DNA from: Chitinivibrionales bacterium
GTDB lineage: Bacteria > Fibrobacterota > Chitinivibrionia > Chitinivibrionales > JANQEN01
Assembly (NCBI GenBank): GCA_028278335.1
Contig: JANQEN010000192.1
Coordinates: 1-64,000 of the forward strand
Reading direction: 5' to 3'
DNA: 64,000 nt
Within the stretch, counting starts at the first letter, position 1. The number at the start of each line of letters is the position of its first letter. This document shows, piece after piece, positions 50,287 through 59,332 of this stretch. The notes under the pieces were generated by a model. It did no database searches. It worked only from the letters and a program-made list of their open reading frames with translations, and was not told where the DNA came from. The translations under genes were made by a program, and so were the position numbers.

Positions 50287-51171
50287 ATGGCTTTCCTCTA
50301 TCGACTGACATATATTCTACTGGTAGCTCTTTATTTTCCTGTTCTGAGTAATATCTCTTTACTTGGTAATGTGCCTGAGGGATTTACTACTCAAAAAATG
50401 GAAAAAGAGTACCAAAGAATAACAGCCATGCTCTCTTTGGTGCCTCATGAAGATTCTATTCCGGTTGCAATTCATTTTTATTCCTCTGCTAGGGCACAAA
50501 AAACGAAGTATCCCCTTCCGGATTGGGGTGTTGGCGCGGCTATTGGATTCAATGAGATCGTTGTTTTCACTGATAAAAAGCCCTTTTTAGAGCACAACCT
50601 CTATCAAACAACGGTCCATGAAATGGTGCATATAGTGCTCAATCGACAATACCCAAAGCTCAATATTCCCCGATGGTTTCATGAAGGAGTGGCAATGACT
50701 CTCTCTGGAGAGGCGTCTGAGCGCGAAGCAATTGTGGTGTCCCGGGCTCTCTTTATGGGATCGCTCATGCCCCTTGCTTCGATTGACTCAGTAAATTCCT
50801 TTGGACGGTTTCGGGCCGAGCTTGCCTATTCGCAAAGTAGGCTTGTTGTGGACTATTTGATTGATACCTATGGCATTGAGCTTTTAGGGGAGATACTTTC
50901 TGCAGCGCAACAATCAGGATCATTTTGGGCTGGGGTCAAGGTGATTCTTCAACACTCAGAACCAGAGATTGAGGCCTATTATCGTAAGCATGTTCTGACT
51001 CACCATGGAAAATTTTTATGGCTTTTAGACCAGTACCTCTTTTGGATTGGAATTCTCTTTCTTTTTTTAATTGGCTATGTTGTTACCCGCTATCGATTGA
51101 AACGGAAAAAGGAAGCCCTGGCCAAGCTTGAGGAATTAGAGTCTCTTAATACTGTAAAAGAAGATCCTTAA
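50287..51171 (+). CDS. Membrane-anchored peptidase MA-like metallopeptidase
   Basis: TTVHEMVHIVLNRQYPKLNIPRWFHEGVA (HExxH...E), C-terminal TM helix. Confidence 0.8.
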   Translation: MAFLYRLTYILLVALYFPVLSNISLLGNVPEGFTTQKMEKEYQRITAMLSLVPHEDSIPVAIHFYSSARAQKTKYPLPDWGVGAAIGFNEIVVFTDKKPFLEHNLYQTTVHEMVHIVLNRQYPKLNIPRWFHEGVAMTLSGEASEREAIVVSRALFMGSLMPLASIDSVNSFGRFRAELAYSQSRLVVDYLIDTYGIELLGEILSAAQQSGSFWAGVKVILQHSEPEIEAYYRKHVLTHHGKFLWLLDQYLFWIGILFLFLIGYVVTRYRLKRKKEALAKLEELESLNTVKEDP

Positions 51172-52354
51172 GAGCCAAGGCAATCGCGACAAGTTTGTTA
51201 CAGTCGACAATGTCTGGTGTGTCTTTTGGAGTGTGCGTAAACTCTGCCATCAGCTCGGGCATCAACTCGGAGGTAATAGCAATGGTTGGCCGATTTTGCT
51301 GTGCAAAAATCATATGATCACCCTGATACCATTGATCTCCAGCTAATAAGGAGGAGTGCTGAGAAAAAATTGACTCCACCAGCTTTTGTTCTTCCTCAGA
51401 GCAGGCATAGAAAGAGTAGGCACTGTTCCCCTTTACAAAACCGGCATCATCAATATTGATTGCTAAGGCAATCGATGAGAGCCTATCCCTATATCGTTTG
51501 AGATAATCCATCTGTCCACCGGCACTGTAATAATCCTCGCCATTAAAGGCGATGATTTCCAGACTAAATCGACCTTGATACTCCTTAAGCATTTCAGCAA
51601 GAAGAAGCAAAACTGCCGTGCCTGCAGCATTGTCCGATGCTCCTGGTGTGTTACCTCGGGCATCAATGTGTGCACAGACAAGAATTTTTTCTGACTGTAT
51701 ACCTTTTTTTGATGCAATTACATTGCAGGCGGTTTCCGGAATCCGTTTTGCATCAGAAAAGAGATGTGCTGTATCACCACGATAATGAGCAAGTTCCTCA
51801 CCTAAAGCATCGGTACAGTATACCGAGGGGATGTCAAAATCTCCATCTTCGATCATAGGGAAGGGGTATTCACCACCAACTAATTCGGGATTTTTCCCTG
51901 TGGCGGTGATTATTGCCTGTGGTGCCTTGCTTTCCAGAAGCGAGTATATCCTTTTGTGATGATCTGGATTGTAAAAAACAAAGTTCTTTGGCATGAGTTG
52001 CTCTTTGCAAAGATCACCATAAAGTAAAAGGATTCTATCTTTTCCATGGCACTGCTCTAATGCTTCAACAGAGGAGACTGGTTCAAGCGTAGCCTCGATG
52101 TTGCATCCTAAAGAGAAGGGGCTTACGTGCATAGGATACGTATCATTGCCAATAGTCAAGACTGCTTTGCTCGCGGTAAAATCGAGACAGGGAAAGGTCG
52201 TTTGGTCTAAGTTGTAGCCAAAGGACGCTATGATTTTGGCAAAATAGTCGGTTGCAGCTTTGTTCCCGGCTGAGCCGGTCCTGCGATTCGGCTTAACGGA
52301 ACATAAAAAGTTTAAATAATCCAGTGCTTTCGCAGCATAGTATTCATTGTTCAT
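51146..52354 (-). CDS. M28 family aminopeptidase
   Basis: VCAHIDARGNTPGASDNAAGTAVLLLLAEML, FNGEDYYSAGGQ. Confidence 0.88.
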   Translation of the reverse strand: MNNEYYAAKALDYLNFLCSVKPNRRTGSAGNKAATDYFAKIIASFGYNLDQTTFPCLDFTASKAVLTIGNDTYPMHVSPFSLGCNIEATLEPVSSVEALEQCHGKDRILLLYGDLCKEQLMPKNFVFYNPDHHKRIYSLLESKAPQAIITATGKNPELVGGEYPFPMIEDGDFDIPSVYCTDALGEELAHYRGDTAHLFSDAKRIPETACNVIASKKGIQSEKILVCAHIDARGNTPGASDNAAGTAVLLLLAEMLKEYQGRFSLEIIAFNGEDYYSAGGQMDYLKRYRDRLSSIALAINIDDAGFVKGNSAYSFYACSEEEQKLVESIFSQHSSLLAGDQWYQGDHMIFAQQNRPTIAITSELMPELMAEFTHTPKDTPDIVDCNKLVAIALALKDLLLQY

Positions 52355-52904
52355 GAGTCACACCCTTCTTTTTTTTGACATCTAAAAGCGCTGAATCAAC
52401 CCAGGCAATCTCTCCTTTGAGCAAGTACATTGGTCGTGAGGCAACATGAAACCGGTGGTCTGGACAGCCCGACTTCTTTAGAAAATGCAAAAGCTCTTTG
52501 TATCCTTCAATCTTTTTTAAAAGGTTTTCGCGATAGGCGGTAAGACAGTCTAATATCTTTTTGTCTGGAAGTAGATCACTATTGTAGGTACCAATATCTA
52601 TCTGCCATCGAATATGCTCAGGTTCGCGAAGAAGTTTTTTGAGGGTTTGCCGTAAAGCTCGCTTGCCCTTTGGGCTTATTGTGTAAAATGTTCGTAGACG
52701 ATTCTCTTCACTTACTTTGTTGGTTTTCGTGGCAAAGCCCTCTTTGTGGAGCTTTCGTAATACCTTATAAATCGATGACATGGATAATTCTGTCCAGAAT
52801 CGCATATCTCGATATTGGACTTCCTGTTCAATCTGATAGGGATACATGGGTTTTTCTGATAGAAGCCCTAACAGTGCAGCTTCTGCATTGCTAAGAGGTG
52901 GCAT
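52344..52904 (-). CDS. PadR family transcriptional regulator
   Basis: AALLGLLSEKPMYPYQIEQEVQYRDMRFWTELSMSSIYKVLRKLHKEGFATK; overlaps the M28 gene start. Confidence 0.9.
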   Translation of the reverse strand: MPPLSNAEAALLGLLSEKPMYPYQIEQEVQYRDMRFWTELSMSSIYKVLRKLHKEGFATKTNKVSEENRLRTFYTISPKGKRALRQTLKKLLREPEHIRWQIDIGTYNSDLLPDKKILDCLTAYRENLLKKIEGYKELLHFLKKSGCPDHRFHVASRPMYLLKGEIAWVDSALLDVKKKKGVTHEQ

Positions 52905-52948
52905 TGGTGCTCCTTAATATTGCTGTTGTCCAATATAATAAAATAATG

Positions 52949-52984
52949 ATATTGTATAAGTACAATATAGTATTGTAACAATAC
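52949..52984. promoter_or_regulatory. Two adjacent perfect palindromes upstream of padR (candidate autoregulatory operators)
   Basis: ATATTGTA-taag-TACAATAT (52949-52968) and GTATTGT-a-ACAATAC (52970-52984). Confidence 0.6.
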
Positions 52985-53060
52985 AAAATCAAATTTAAAT
53001 TTAATTGTTGATGTTTGATGTTGTTTGGATAAAAAAAGTAAGAAAGGACGGTTTAACAAT

Positions 53061-53097
53061 ACGCATGCCCTTCTTTTGATTAAAGAAGGGCATGCGT
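53061..53097. terminator. Perfect 16-bp stem-loop downstream of the M1 peptidase gene (terminator-like, but no U-run)
   Basis: ACGCATGCCCTTCTTT-tgatt-AAAGAAGGGCATGCGT. Confidence 0.5.
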
Positions 53098-53110
53098 TAG
53101 CTTCTTTGAG

Positions 53111-54889
53111 TTAAGCATTTAATTCTAAAAGTTGCTCTAATCCAGCCTTTGCAATAGGATGATAGGATTCTGCATGTTTGGTAAAAATTGTTCGAGCTTG
53201 ATCCTTTGTGTTTTTGTTATTGTAGAGAGCTTTGTAAAGCGGCTTAAGGAATTTCATTCGTCCCATGGAGCCAAGGAATGTGTCAATGCGCTTAAAAGCT
53301 GGTTCATAAGAGGAGGTTGCTGCAATAGTTAGCCAGGAACTAAGTATTTCAACATTTTTGGTGTCGCTGAGATCGAAAGTGGTTTCTAGCCATTCGCACT
53401 CGTCAATATCAAGTTTTTTGGGGAGTCCCTGCAGGTAGATTTGCCACAACTCTGCACTCCAGTTGTCGGTGTCCTCTTTCGTTGGGCGTGATCCCTGTGA
53501 CCATCCCTTTGCAAGAGCCTGCGTTGTGGTGAGCTCGTCGCTTTTAAAGGTTGGACTATTTTTGGGAATTCCCGGGCCCTGTATCCACTTTTTAGCATTA
53601 ATCTTCTGTTGAACTCCTGGCAAAGTGCTCTCAAGAAAGGATTCAAACTCTTCTGTGGAGATAGAGGTAAAACCAAAGGTGTCTATATAGCTACGAATGA
53701 ACTGGTCAAAACGCTCACGGCCAACAGTCTGCTCTAAAAGGGAGACGAAGAGGAAGCCCTTTTCATAGGGCACCACCGAATAGACTTCGTCGGGATCGGT
53801 ACCGGAAAGGTCGGTTTCTAAATGGGTGTAGGGAGAGTCTTCACCAAAACGTTCAATGTCATTAAGTAAGCCATTAAAGCCAATTGCTGCGGCCAGTGCT
53901 TTGGCATTTTTCCCAGAGAGACGCTCTAAGATCCGCCGTTCTGCCCAAACTGTAAACCCTTCATTAAGCCAGAAATCATTCATGGTTGCATTGGTGACCA
54001 GGTTGCCTGTCCAGGAGTGAGCCAGCTCGTGGGCAAGTACATTGACAAGAGAACGATCACCAGCAAGAAGTGTGGGTGTTAAAAAGGTGAGACGGGGATT
54101 TTCCATACCACCGTAGGGGAAGGAGGGTGGCATGACGATAAAATCAAAACGCTCCCATTTGTAAGGGCCAAAGAGTTCCTCTGCTGCTTTTAGCATCGCG
54201 TCAACTTCAGCAAATTCCCAGGCCGACGCTTCGATAAGCTCGGGTTCTGCATACACACAGGAACGAGGACCAAGCTCCTTAGACACGATGTCTCCTACAG
54301 CAATAGCTAAAAGGTAGGAGGGGATCGGTTGGGGCATGGAAAAGGAATAGGTGCAAACATTTTTGTCGTTGGATTCCTTTTTTATTCCTGGGGCTGCTGA
54401 CATAACCGCTGTAAGCTTCTTTGGAATGGTCACTTCGGCAGTATAACTAAAGCGTACTTTGGGGCTGTCCTGAATTGGAAGCATAGCGCGAGCGTGAATT
54501 GGCTGGCACTGACTAAACATATAGGGATGTACTTTACCAGAGGTCTGTTGAGGTGCAAGCCACTGAAGCGCTGATGCCTGAGGAGAAGTGCTATAGGTGA
54601 TAGCAATTTTTTGTGTCCCCTTAGAATATTTGATCCGCAGTCGTTCTCCCATAAAGCTCTCTGTTTCATTAAGCTCCCAGGGGAGTGCATTGCCGCTTCC
54701 ATCGACAATGGCTTCGATAAAAAGGTCGCGGGTGTCAAGATCAAGGAAACCTTCTGATGCATTTTCAAGTGTCAAGGTGGCTGTGCCAACAAGTCGTGTT
54801 TTGCCAAAGTCGACAGTGATAGTCCAATCCAAATGAGTAATAATTCCCTGGCTTAAATCGGTGTAGGAGTGCGGGTCTACTCTTCCCAT
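53111..54889 (-). CDS. M1 family metallopeptidase (leukotriene A4 hydrolase/aminopeptidase-like)
   Basis: YGGMENPRLTFLTPTLLAGDRSLVNVLAHELAHSWTGNLVTNATMNDFWLNEGFTVWAERRI. Confidence 0.93.
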   Translation of the reverse strand: MGRVDPHSYTDLSQGIITHLDWTITVDFGKTRLVGTATLTLENASEGFLDLDTRDLFIEAIVDGSGNALPWELNETESFMGERLRIKYSKGTQKIAITYSTSPQASALQWLAPQQTSGKVHPYMFSQCQPIHARAMLPIQDSPKVRFSYTAEVTIPKKLTAVMSAAPGIKKESNDKNVCTYSFSMPQPIPSYLLAIAVGDIVSKELGPRSCVYAEPELIEASAWEFAEVDAMLKAAEELFGPYKWERFDFIVMPPSFPYGGMENPRLTFLTPTLLAGDRSLVNVLAHELAHSWTGNLVTNATMNDFWLNEGFTVWAERRILERLSGKNAKALAAAIGFNGLLNDIERFGEDSPYTHLETDLSGTDPDEVYSVVPYEKGFLFVSLLEQTVGRERFDQFIRSYIDTFGFTSISTEEFESFLESTLPGVQQKINAKKWIQGPGIPKNSPTFKSDELTTTQALAKGWSQGSRPTKEDTDNWSAELWQIYLQGLPKKLDIDECEWLETTFDLSDTKNVEILSSWLTIAATSSYEPAFKRIDTFLGSMGRMKFLKPLYKALYNNKNTKDQARTIFTKHAESYHPIAKAGLEQLLELNA

Positions 54890-55089
54890 GGGTTCCTCCC
54901 TGTATGGTATGGTGTGATAAATTTTTAGTGCCTTACTGCCTTAATATAGCCTTAAAAATTGGTGCGGTGCAAGGTGGGCTCTTTGGTTTCCTAATAAAAA
55001 ACTGCTTTAATAGTAGGTATGCCCATTATATATTACCGATAACTTAAATAAATCATTAAAACGTCATTTCGTGAATAGATGTAACTGCA

Positions 55090-55866
55090 ATGATGAGAGT
55101 AAAAACAAATTGCTTAATTTTTCTTTTGATACTTTTTGGAATCACAATTTCTGTTAGTGGCTCCATACTCAAGTCAGAACCTACTGGTCCCATTAATGAT
55201 TTTGCTGGGTTTCTCAATGCGCGCACCAATGCCTCCTTAGATTTGCTGTGTAACTCGGTTTTTAAAAAAACCGGTGTGGCTATGGTTTTAGCTACCGCCG
55301 CATCTTTAGAAGGCAATGATGTTGATGATATGGCAAATCGACTGTATGAAGCATGGGGAATTGGGAAAAAGGGTGTGGACGAAGGTGTGCTCGTTCTTTT
55401 AGCAATGAAGGAGCGAAAAATTCGCATCGAGGTTGGCTATGGATCCGAAGGGTATATAACCGATCTTATGGCAAGTCAAATTCGCCAAAATGCAACGAAT
55501 CGATACCTTGCGCAGAATAGGTGGGATGAGGGCATTACCCTCATATTTCTTTCCCTCACCCAGTTGATTGCAAAGGAGAAGGGCTATACCATGGAGGAGC
55601 TTGTTCCCTCCAGTCATCGTATGGCTGTCTCACCAAAACAGGTAGAAAGTCGCCCCTTTGGCTTTGTGCGGGGACTCTTTTTTATACTCTTTATTCTATT
55701 TCTTCTGGGGACCCCCATGGGTCGAGCCATGCTCCCCTGGCTGTTGCTCTCCGCTATGAGTGGCTCACGCCGCTCCTCCTTTGGAGGAGGTGGCTTTGGC
55801 GGCGGCGGATTTGGTGGCTTTGGCGGTGGCATGAGCGGTGGTGGTGGATCCAGTGGAAGTTTCTAA
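55090..55866 (+). CDS. TPM domain (YgcG-type) membrane protein with Gly-rich tail
   Basis: NDFAGFLNARTNASLDLLCNSVFKKTGVAMVLATAASLEGNDVDDMANRLYEAWGIGKKGVDEGVLVLLAMKERKIRIEVGYGSEGYI; GGGGFGGGGFGG tail. Confidence 0.9.
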   Translation: MMRVKTNCLIFLLILFGITISVSGSILKSEPTGPINDFAGFLNARTNASLDLLCNSVFKKTGVAMVLATAASLEGNDVDDMANRLYEAWGIGKKGVDEGVLVLLAMKERKIRIEVGYGSEGYITDLMASQIRQNATNRYLAQNRWDEGITLIFLSLTQLIAKEKGYTMEELVPSSHRMAVSPKQVESRPFGFVRGLFFILFILFLLGTPMGRAMLPWLLLSAMSGSRRSSFGGGGFGGGGFGGFGGGMSGGGGSSGSF

Positions 55867-55877
55867 GGAATAATACA

Positions 55878-56603
55878 ATGAAGAAAATTAAAAATCCAAA
55901 TGACATAGTGTCTCCCTTGGTACAGGATTATCAGGAAGTTTTTAAGGACGCTATTTTAAGCCTGATTATGTATGGCAGTGCGGTAACCCATGAATACAGA
56001 CCGGGAATTTCTGATATAAACATTGCCATTGTGTTAACGGATAATTCGATTGCGACAGTGGCTCCAAGTATTCCTTTACAAAAAAAGTGGGCAAAGAGCG
56101 GTGTGGCTACACCTTTTTTTATGACTCAAGCGTACATTACCAGCTCCTTAGACACTTACCCCGTAGAGTTTTTAGATATGCAGTCCAATTATCGAGTGCT
56201 TTACGGAGAGGATATTTTACAAAATCTTGAGATCAAACATGAACATATCCGACTGCAATGCGAGCGTGAACTTAAAAGTGTGGCAATTCACCTTCGTCGT
56301 TCCTTTGTACAGTGTATGGGTAATAATAAGCTGTTAGCTTCCTTGCTATCGGTATCGCTTCGGCGATTAATCCCCATATTTAAGGGTTTGTTGGTGCTTA
56401 AGGAAAAGACTATCCCTAAATCAAAGAGCTCGATTATTTCGGCTGTGGAGGATGTCTATAATTTAGGAGCATCCTCTCTTTCTGAGGTGTTGAATGCACA
56501 GGAGAAAAAGCTTGCCTATTATGATACGCTTTTTGATGACTATGCAAAAGATATTGATCGATTAACTGAAGAGGTAGATACTCTGACTCATAAGGAGCAA
56601 TAA
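55878..56603 (+). CDS. Nucleotidyltransferase-domain protein (MNT/KNTase-like fold)
   Basis: AILSLIMYGSAVTHEYRPGISDINIAIVL (GS...D-x-D/N pattern). Confidence 0.65.
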   Translation: MKKIKNPNDIVSPLVQDYQEVFKDAILSLIMYGSAVTHEYRPGISDINIAIVLTDNSIATVAPSIPLQKKWAKSGVATPFFMTQAYITSSLDTYPVEFLDMQSNYRVLYGEDILQNLEIKHEHIRLQCERELKSVAIHLRRSFVQCMGNNKLLASLLSVSLRRLIPIFKGLLVLKEKTIPKSKSSIISAVEDVYNLGASSLSEVLNAQEKKLAYYDTLFDDYAKDIDRLTEEVDTLTHKEQ

Positions 56604-56607
56604 GACA

Positions 56608-57171
56608 ATGAAAAAAGGAACTAAAAACCTGCTAATTATTGGTGCGATTTTACTGGTTGTTGTGTTGATGTTACGAAATGTAAACAACAATCTTGTGGTG
56701 CTTGACGAGGCGGTAAATGCAGCTTGGGCACAGGTTGAAAACCAACTACAACGCCGTTTTGACCTTATACCTAATTTAGTTAATACCGTTAAGGGTTATG
56801 CGGAGCATGAAAAAGAGGTTCTTACCGCAGTCACCAATGCACGGTCTCGGGTAGGATCTGCTGAGAGTATTCCCGATAAGATCGATGCCAACCGACAGTT
56901 AACCTCTGCCTTGGGACGTCTATTGGTTGTGATGGAGAACTATCCTAATCTTAAGGCTGATCAGAGTTTTTTGGCATTGCAGTCTCAATTAGAGGGAACG
57001 GAAAATCGAATTTCTGTAGAGCGACGTAGGTACAATGAAGCAACCCGTGCATATAATACTGCAATCCGTCGTTTTCCCAGTAGTATTTTTGCCAATATTC
57101 TTGGTTTTCAACGAAAGCCCTTTTTTGAGGCAGCCGAAGGCGCGGACAAAGCTCCGGAAGTTAAGTTTTAA
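56608..57171 (+). CDS. lemA: LemA family protein
   Basis: N-terminal TM; VVLDEAVNAAWAQVENQLQRRFDLIPNLVNTVKGYAEHEKEVLTAVTNARS. Confidence 0.95.
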   Translation: MKKGTKNLLIIGAILLVVVLMLRNVNNNLVVLDEAVNAAWAQVENQLQRRFDLIPNLVNTVKGYAEHEKEVLTAVTNARSRVGSAESIPDKIDANRQLTSALGRLLVVMENYPNLKADQSFLALQSQLEGTENRISVERRRYNEATRAYNTAIRRFPSSIFANILGFQRKPFFEAAEGADKAPEVKF

Positions 57172-57189
57172 TTTAAACCAAAAAATCTC

Positions 57190-57320
57190 AGTTGCCTGCG
57201 GTAAACCGCTGTTTCCCTTGCCACTACTGGCACTCCGAAAATACTCGACATATCTTCAGGTGATATGCCTGCGTTTTTCGAAAGCACAAGATTTATAATA
57301 GACTGTTGCCGAAGGCAACT
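57190..57320. other. Structured intergenic element downstream of lemA
   Basis: AGTTGCC/GGCAACT outer stem; GCGG-taaa-CCGC; TGCCA-ctac-TGGCA; CGAAAA...CATATC-ttcag-GTGATATG...TTTTCG. Confidence 0.45.
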
Positions 57321-57323
57321 TTT
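57305..57323 (+). terminator. Possible Rho-independent terminator
   Basis: GTTGCC-gaa-GGCAAC then TTTT. Confidence 0.5.
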
Positions 57324-57420
57324 ACCTTCTGCTTAAGAATGAAATGACAATACCATTAGTGACAAGAACTTAGACCGGTTTCCTCACATTCAACTGAGAT
57401 GTTTAGGTTAAAGTATAGTT

Positions 57421-57457
57421 TGTGTCTGGTTACTCAGTGTAATCAGACACACTTTTT
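57421..57457 (+). terminator. Rho-independent terminator
   Basis: TGTGTCTGgTTA-ctcagtg-TAATCAGACACA then cTTTTTT. Confidence 0.75.
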
Positions 57458-57532
57458 TAATAAAGAGTAGACCTATCAATACTTTCGATTGACATGTTTT
57501 TATGAACTGCAGATGTAAATAGAGGAAGTGTT

Positions 57533-59164
57533 TTAGAAGTCAAGCTCGATAAAGTCGTCTTCCTTAACCTCTTGAACAGGAGCCACACCTGTTCCTTCAA
57601 AGCCAAAGACCTGTGGGTGTTCATCAATGATCATAAGGGCGAGCATGCGAGGAATGTACTCATTGGTCTCTTCAGCTAAATAGCCCATGCGATAGATGTA
57701 CCAAAAATCGCGGTTACGCATGGGATCTTCGATTTTGCGTAGTGCACCTCGGACTCGTCCCTCTCCAGCGTTGTAGGCAGCCATAGCAAGCATGATCGAG
57801 CTTTTGCCTCCAAACTCGGCAATGAGATCCTTAAAATATTCAGCAGCGGCAAAGGTTGCCTTTCGAGGATTGCATCGCTCGTCAATGTTGTTATTTACCT
57901 TAAGGCCATATCGTCTACCGGTGGCTGGCATAAATTGCCAGAGTCCCCGTGCTCCAGCGTGGCTTAGGGCTTTTGGGTTGAATCCACTTTCCAGCATTGA
58001 TATATAGGCTAACTCAAGGGGAAGCTTTTTATCCTGAAAAATTTCGCGAATCATCGGGAAGTATTGGTCTTTACGTTTAAGATAACGCCCAATGGTTCTT
58101 TTGAGTCGACCCGAGTAAATAGAAATGTGATATTTAACTCGTTCAGTCATTGTGGGGGGAATATGATAGTCGGTTTCACCAAATCGCTTCATGATTCCTG
58201 CGATATAGCGCTCTGTATCATCGGTGTAAAATTTTTCTACATCCTCTTCGTTAAGTTCTTCTTTTACGGTGGCCAATTGTTTTTTTGTTGATTCCAACTC
58301 TTTAATCAATTTTGCCAAAAGCAGTTTATTTGCCTCTGGGTCGGTATTGGCCTCAAAGATTTTTTGTTCATAGGAGTCAAGCTGGTCTTCTAAGCTCATA
58401 CCTTTATTAAGAATCTGTTTATAGTGAAGCATCCGGACGGACAAGAAGGCGATAGTAATCAACGATAGTGCAGCAATCGAACTGACAATCCAGATCCAAC
58501 GCTTATGGCTCTTCTTCTTTGCTCCATAGGCACTGGCAAGAAGAGTAGATTGTGCCTCATTGAGATTGCCCCGATCAAGGATTTTTTCTAGGCGCTTTTT
58601 ATTTTTCATCAAGGAGTGCATGTCATCGGCTTGAATCCGATTGTCAACCAGCTTACGCTCGATGTCCATTGTCATAGAAGCGGCTGAACCAATAAAGGGA
58701 TTGTCTTTTCTTGTGCCAGGGCCGGATGTCTTAATTGAATCAACCGTTGATGTGGTTGGTGGTTTTTTCGTTATAGAGGGGCCGCTATTTTCTAATGTGC
58801 GAGCACGGGTGTCTTCTCCAGGAATATTGTTGGTTGGAGCCATTAAGTCGAGTTGACTTTCTGAGACTACAAGAAGAAGTCTGGGACCCTTCATACCAAA
58901 ACCAATGCTGTCACCCTTTACTACTTCATGCTCTTCAATCTTTATATCATTAAGATAGGTCCCATTGGTACTTTGCATGTCTTGAATGGAAATGGTATCC
59001 TCTGTTTTGTATACAATTGCATGATGACCAGACACGGTCTTTTCTGCAGAGTGAAGTGTTATGGTATTGGATGAGCTTCTGCCAATACTAATGGCACCAT
59101 CCTTTAGAAGATAGCGTTTTCCCTTTTCAATTCCCCGGGTTATTTCAAGGTAGTAGTAAGACAT
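57533..59164 (-). CDS. FHA domain-TM-SLT (MltD-like lytic transglycosylase) fusion protein
   Basis: N-terminal FHA GAISIGRSSSNTITLHSAEKTVSGHHAIVY...DMQSTNGTYLNDIKI; TM WIWIVSSIAALSLITIAFLSV; SLT ELAYISMLESGFNPKALSHAGARGLWQFMPATGRRYGL...MAAYNAGEGRV. Confidence 0.92.
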   Translation of the reverse strand: MSYYYLEITRGIEKGKRYLLKDGAISIGRSSSNTITLHSAEKTVSGHHAIVYKTEDTISIQDMQSTNGTYLNDIKIEEHEVVKGDSIGFGMKGPRLLLVVSESQLDLMAPTNNIPGEDTRARTLENSGPSITKKPPTTSTVDSIKTSGPGTRKDNPFIGSAASMTMDIERKLVDNRIQADDMHSLMKNKKRLEKILDRGNLNEAQSTLLASAYGAKKKSHKRWIWIVSSIAALSLITIAFLSVRMLHYKQILNKGMSLEDQLDSYEQKIFEANTDPEANKLLLAKLIKELESTKKQLATVKEELNEEDVEKFYTDDTERYIAGIMKRFGETDYHIPPTMTERVKYHISIYSGRLKRTIGRYLKRKDQYFPMIREIFQDKKLPLELAYISMLESGFNPKALSHAGARGLWQFMPATGRRYGLKVNNNIDERCNPRKATFAAAEYFKDLIAEFGGKSSIMLAMAAYNAGEGRVRGALRKIEDPMRNRDFWYIYRMGYLAEETNEYIPRMLALMIIDEHPQVFGFEGTGVAPVQEVKEDDFIELDF

Positions 59165-59332
59165 AAATATAGAAGACCAGGTTAATTTTTAAGATAGAAT
59201 AGCTTAAATATATAATGTGTTCTATTTTTGAACCATATAGGAATAATATCGCACCGCATCAATCAAGTCAATAGGGTAGTAAATGATGTGATGAGATTCA
59301 ACCACAAATGATTTGAAATCATTCATAAAAAA

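Noticed and set aside
55614-55832. Minus-strand ORF rich in PPPKPP.
   Set aside because: It is the complement of the Gly-rich tail of the TPM protein, a compositional artefact.
55770-55866. GGN-rich repeat at the end of the TPM gene as a possible minisatellite.
   Set aside because: Gly-rich C-termini are typical of YgcG/TPM proteins, and the repeat units are irregular.
55878-56603. Nucleotidyltransferase as a MNT/HEPN toxin-antitoxin antitoxin.
   Set aside because: No HEPN partner ORF was recognised; it is flanked by TPM and LemA genes.
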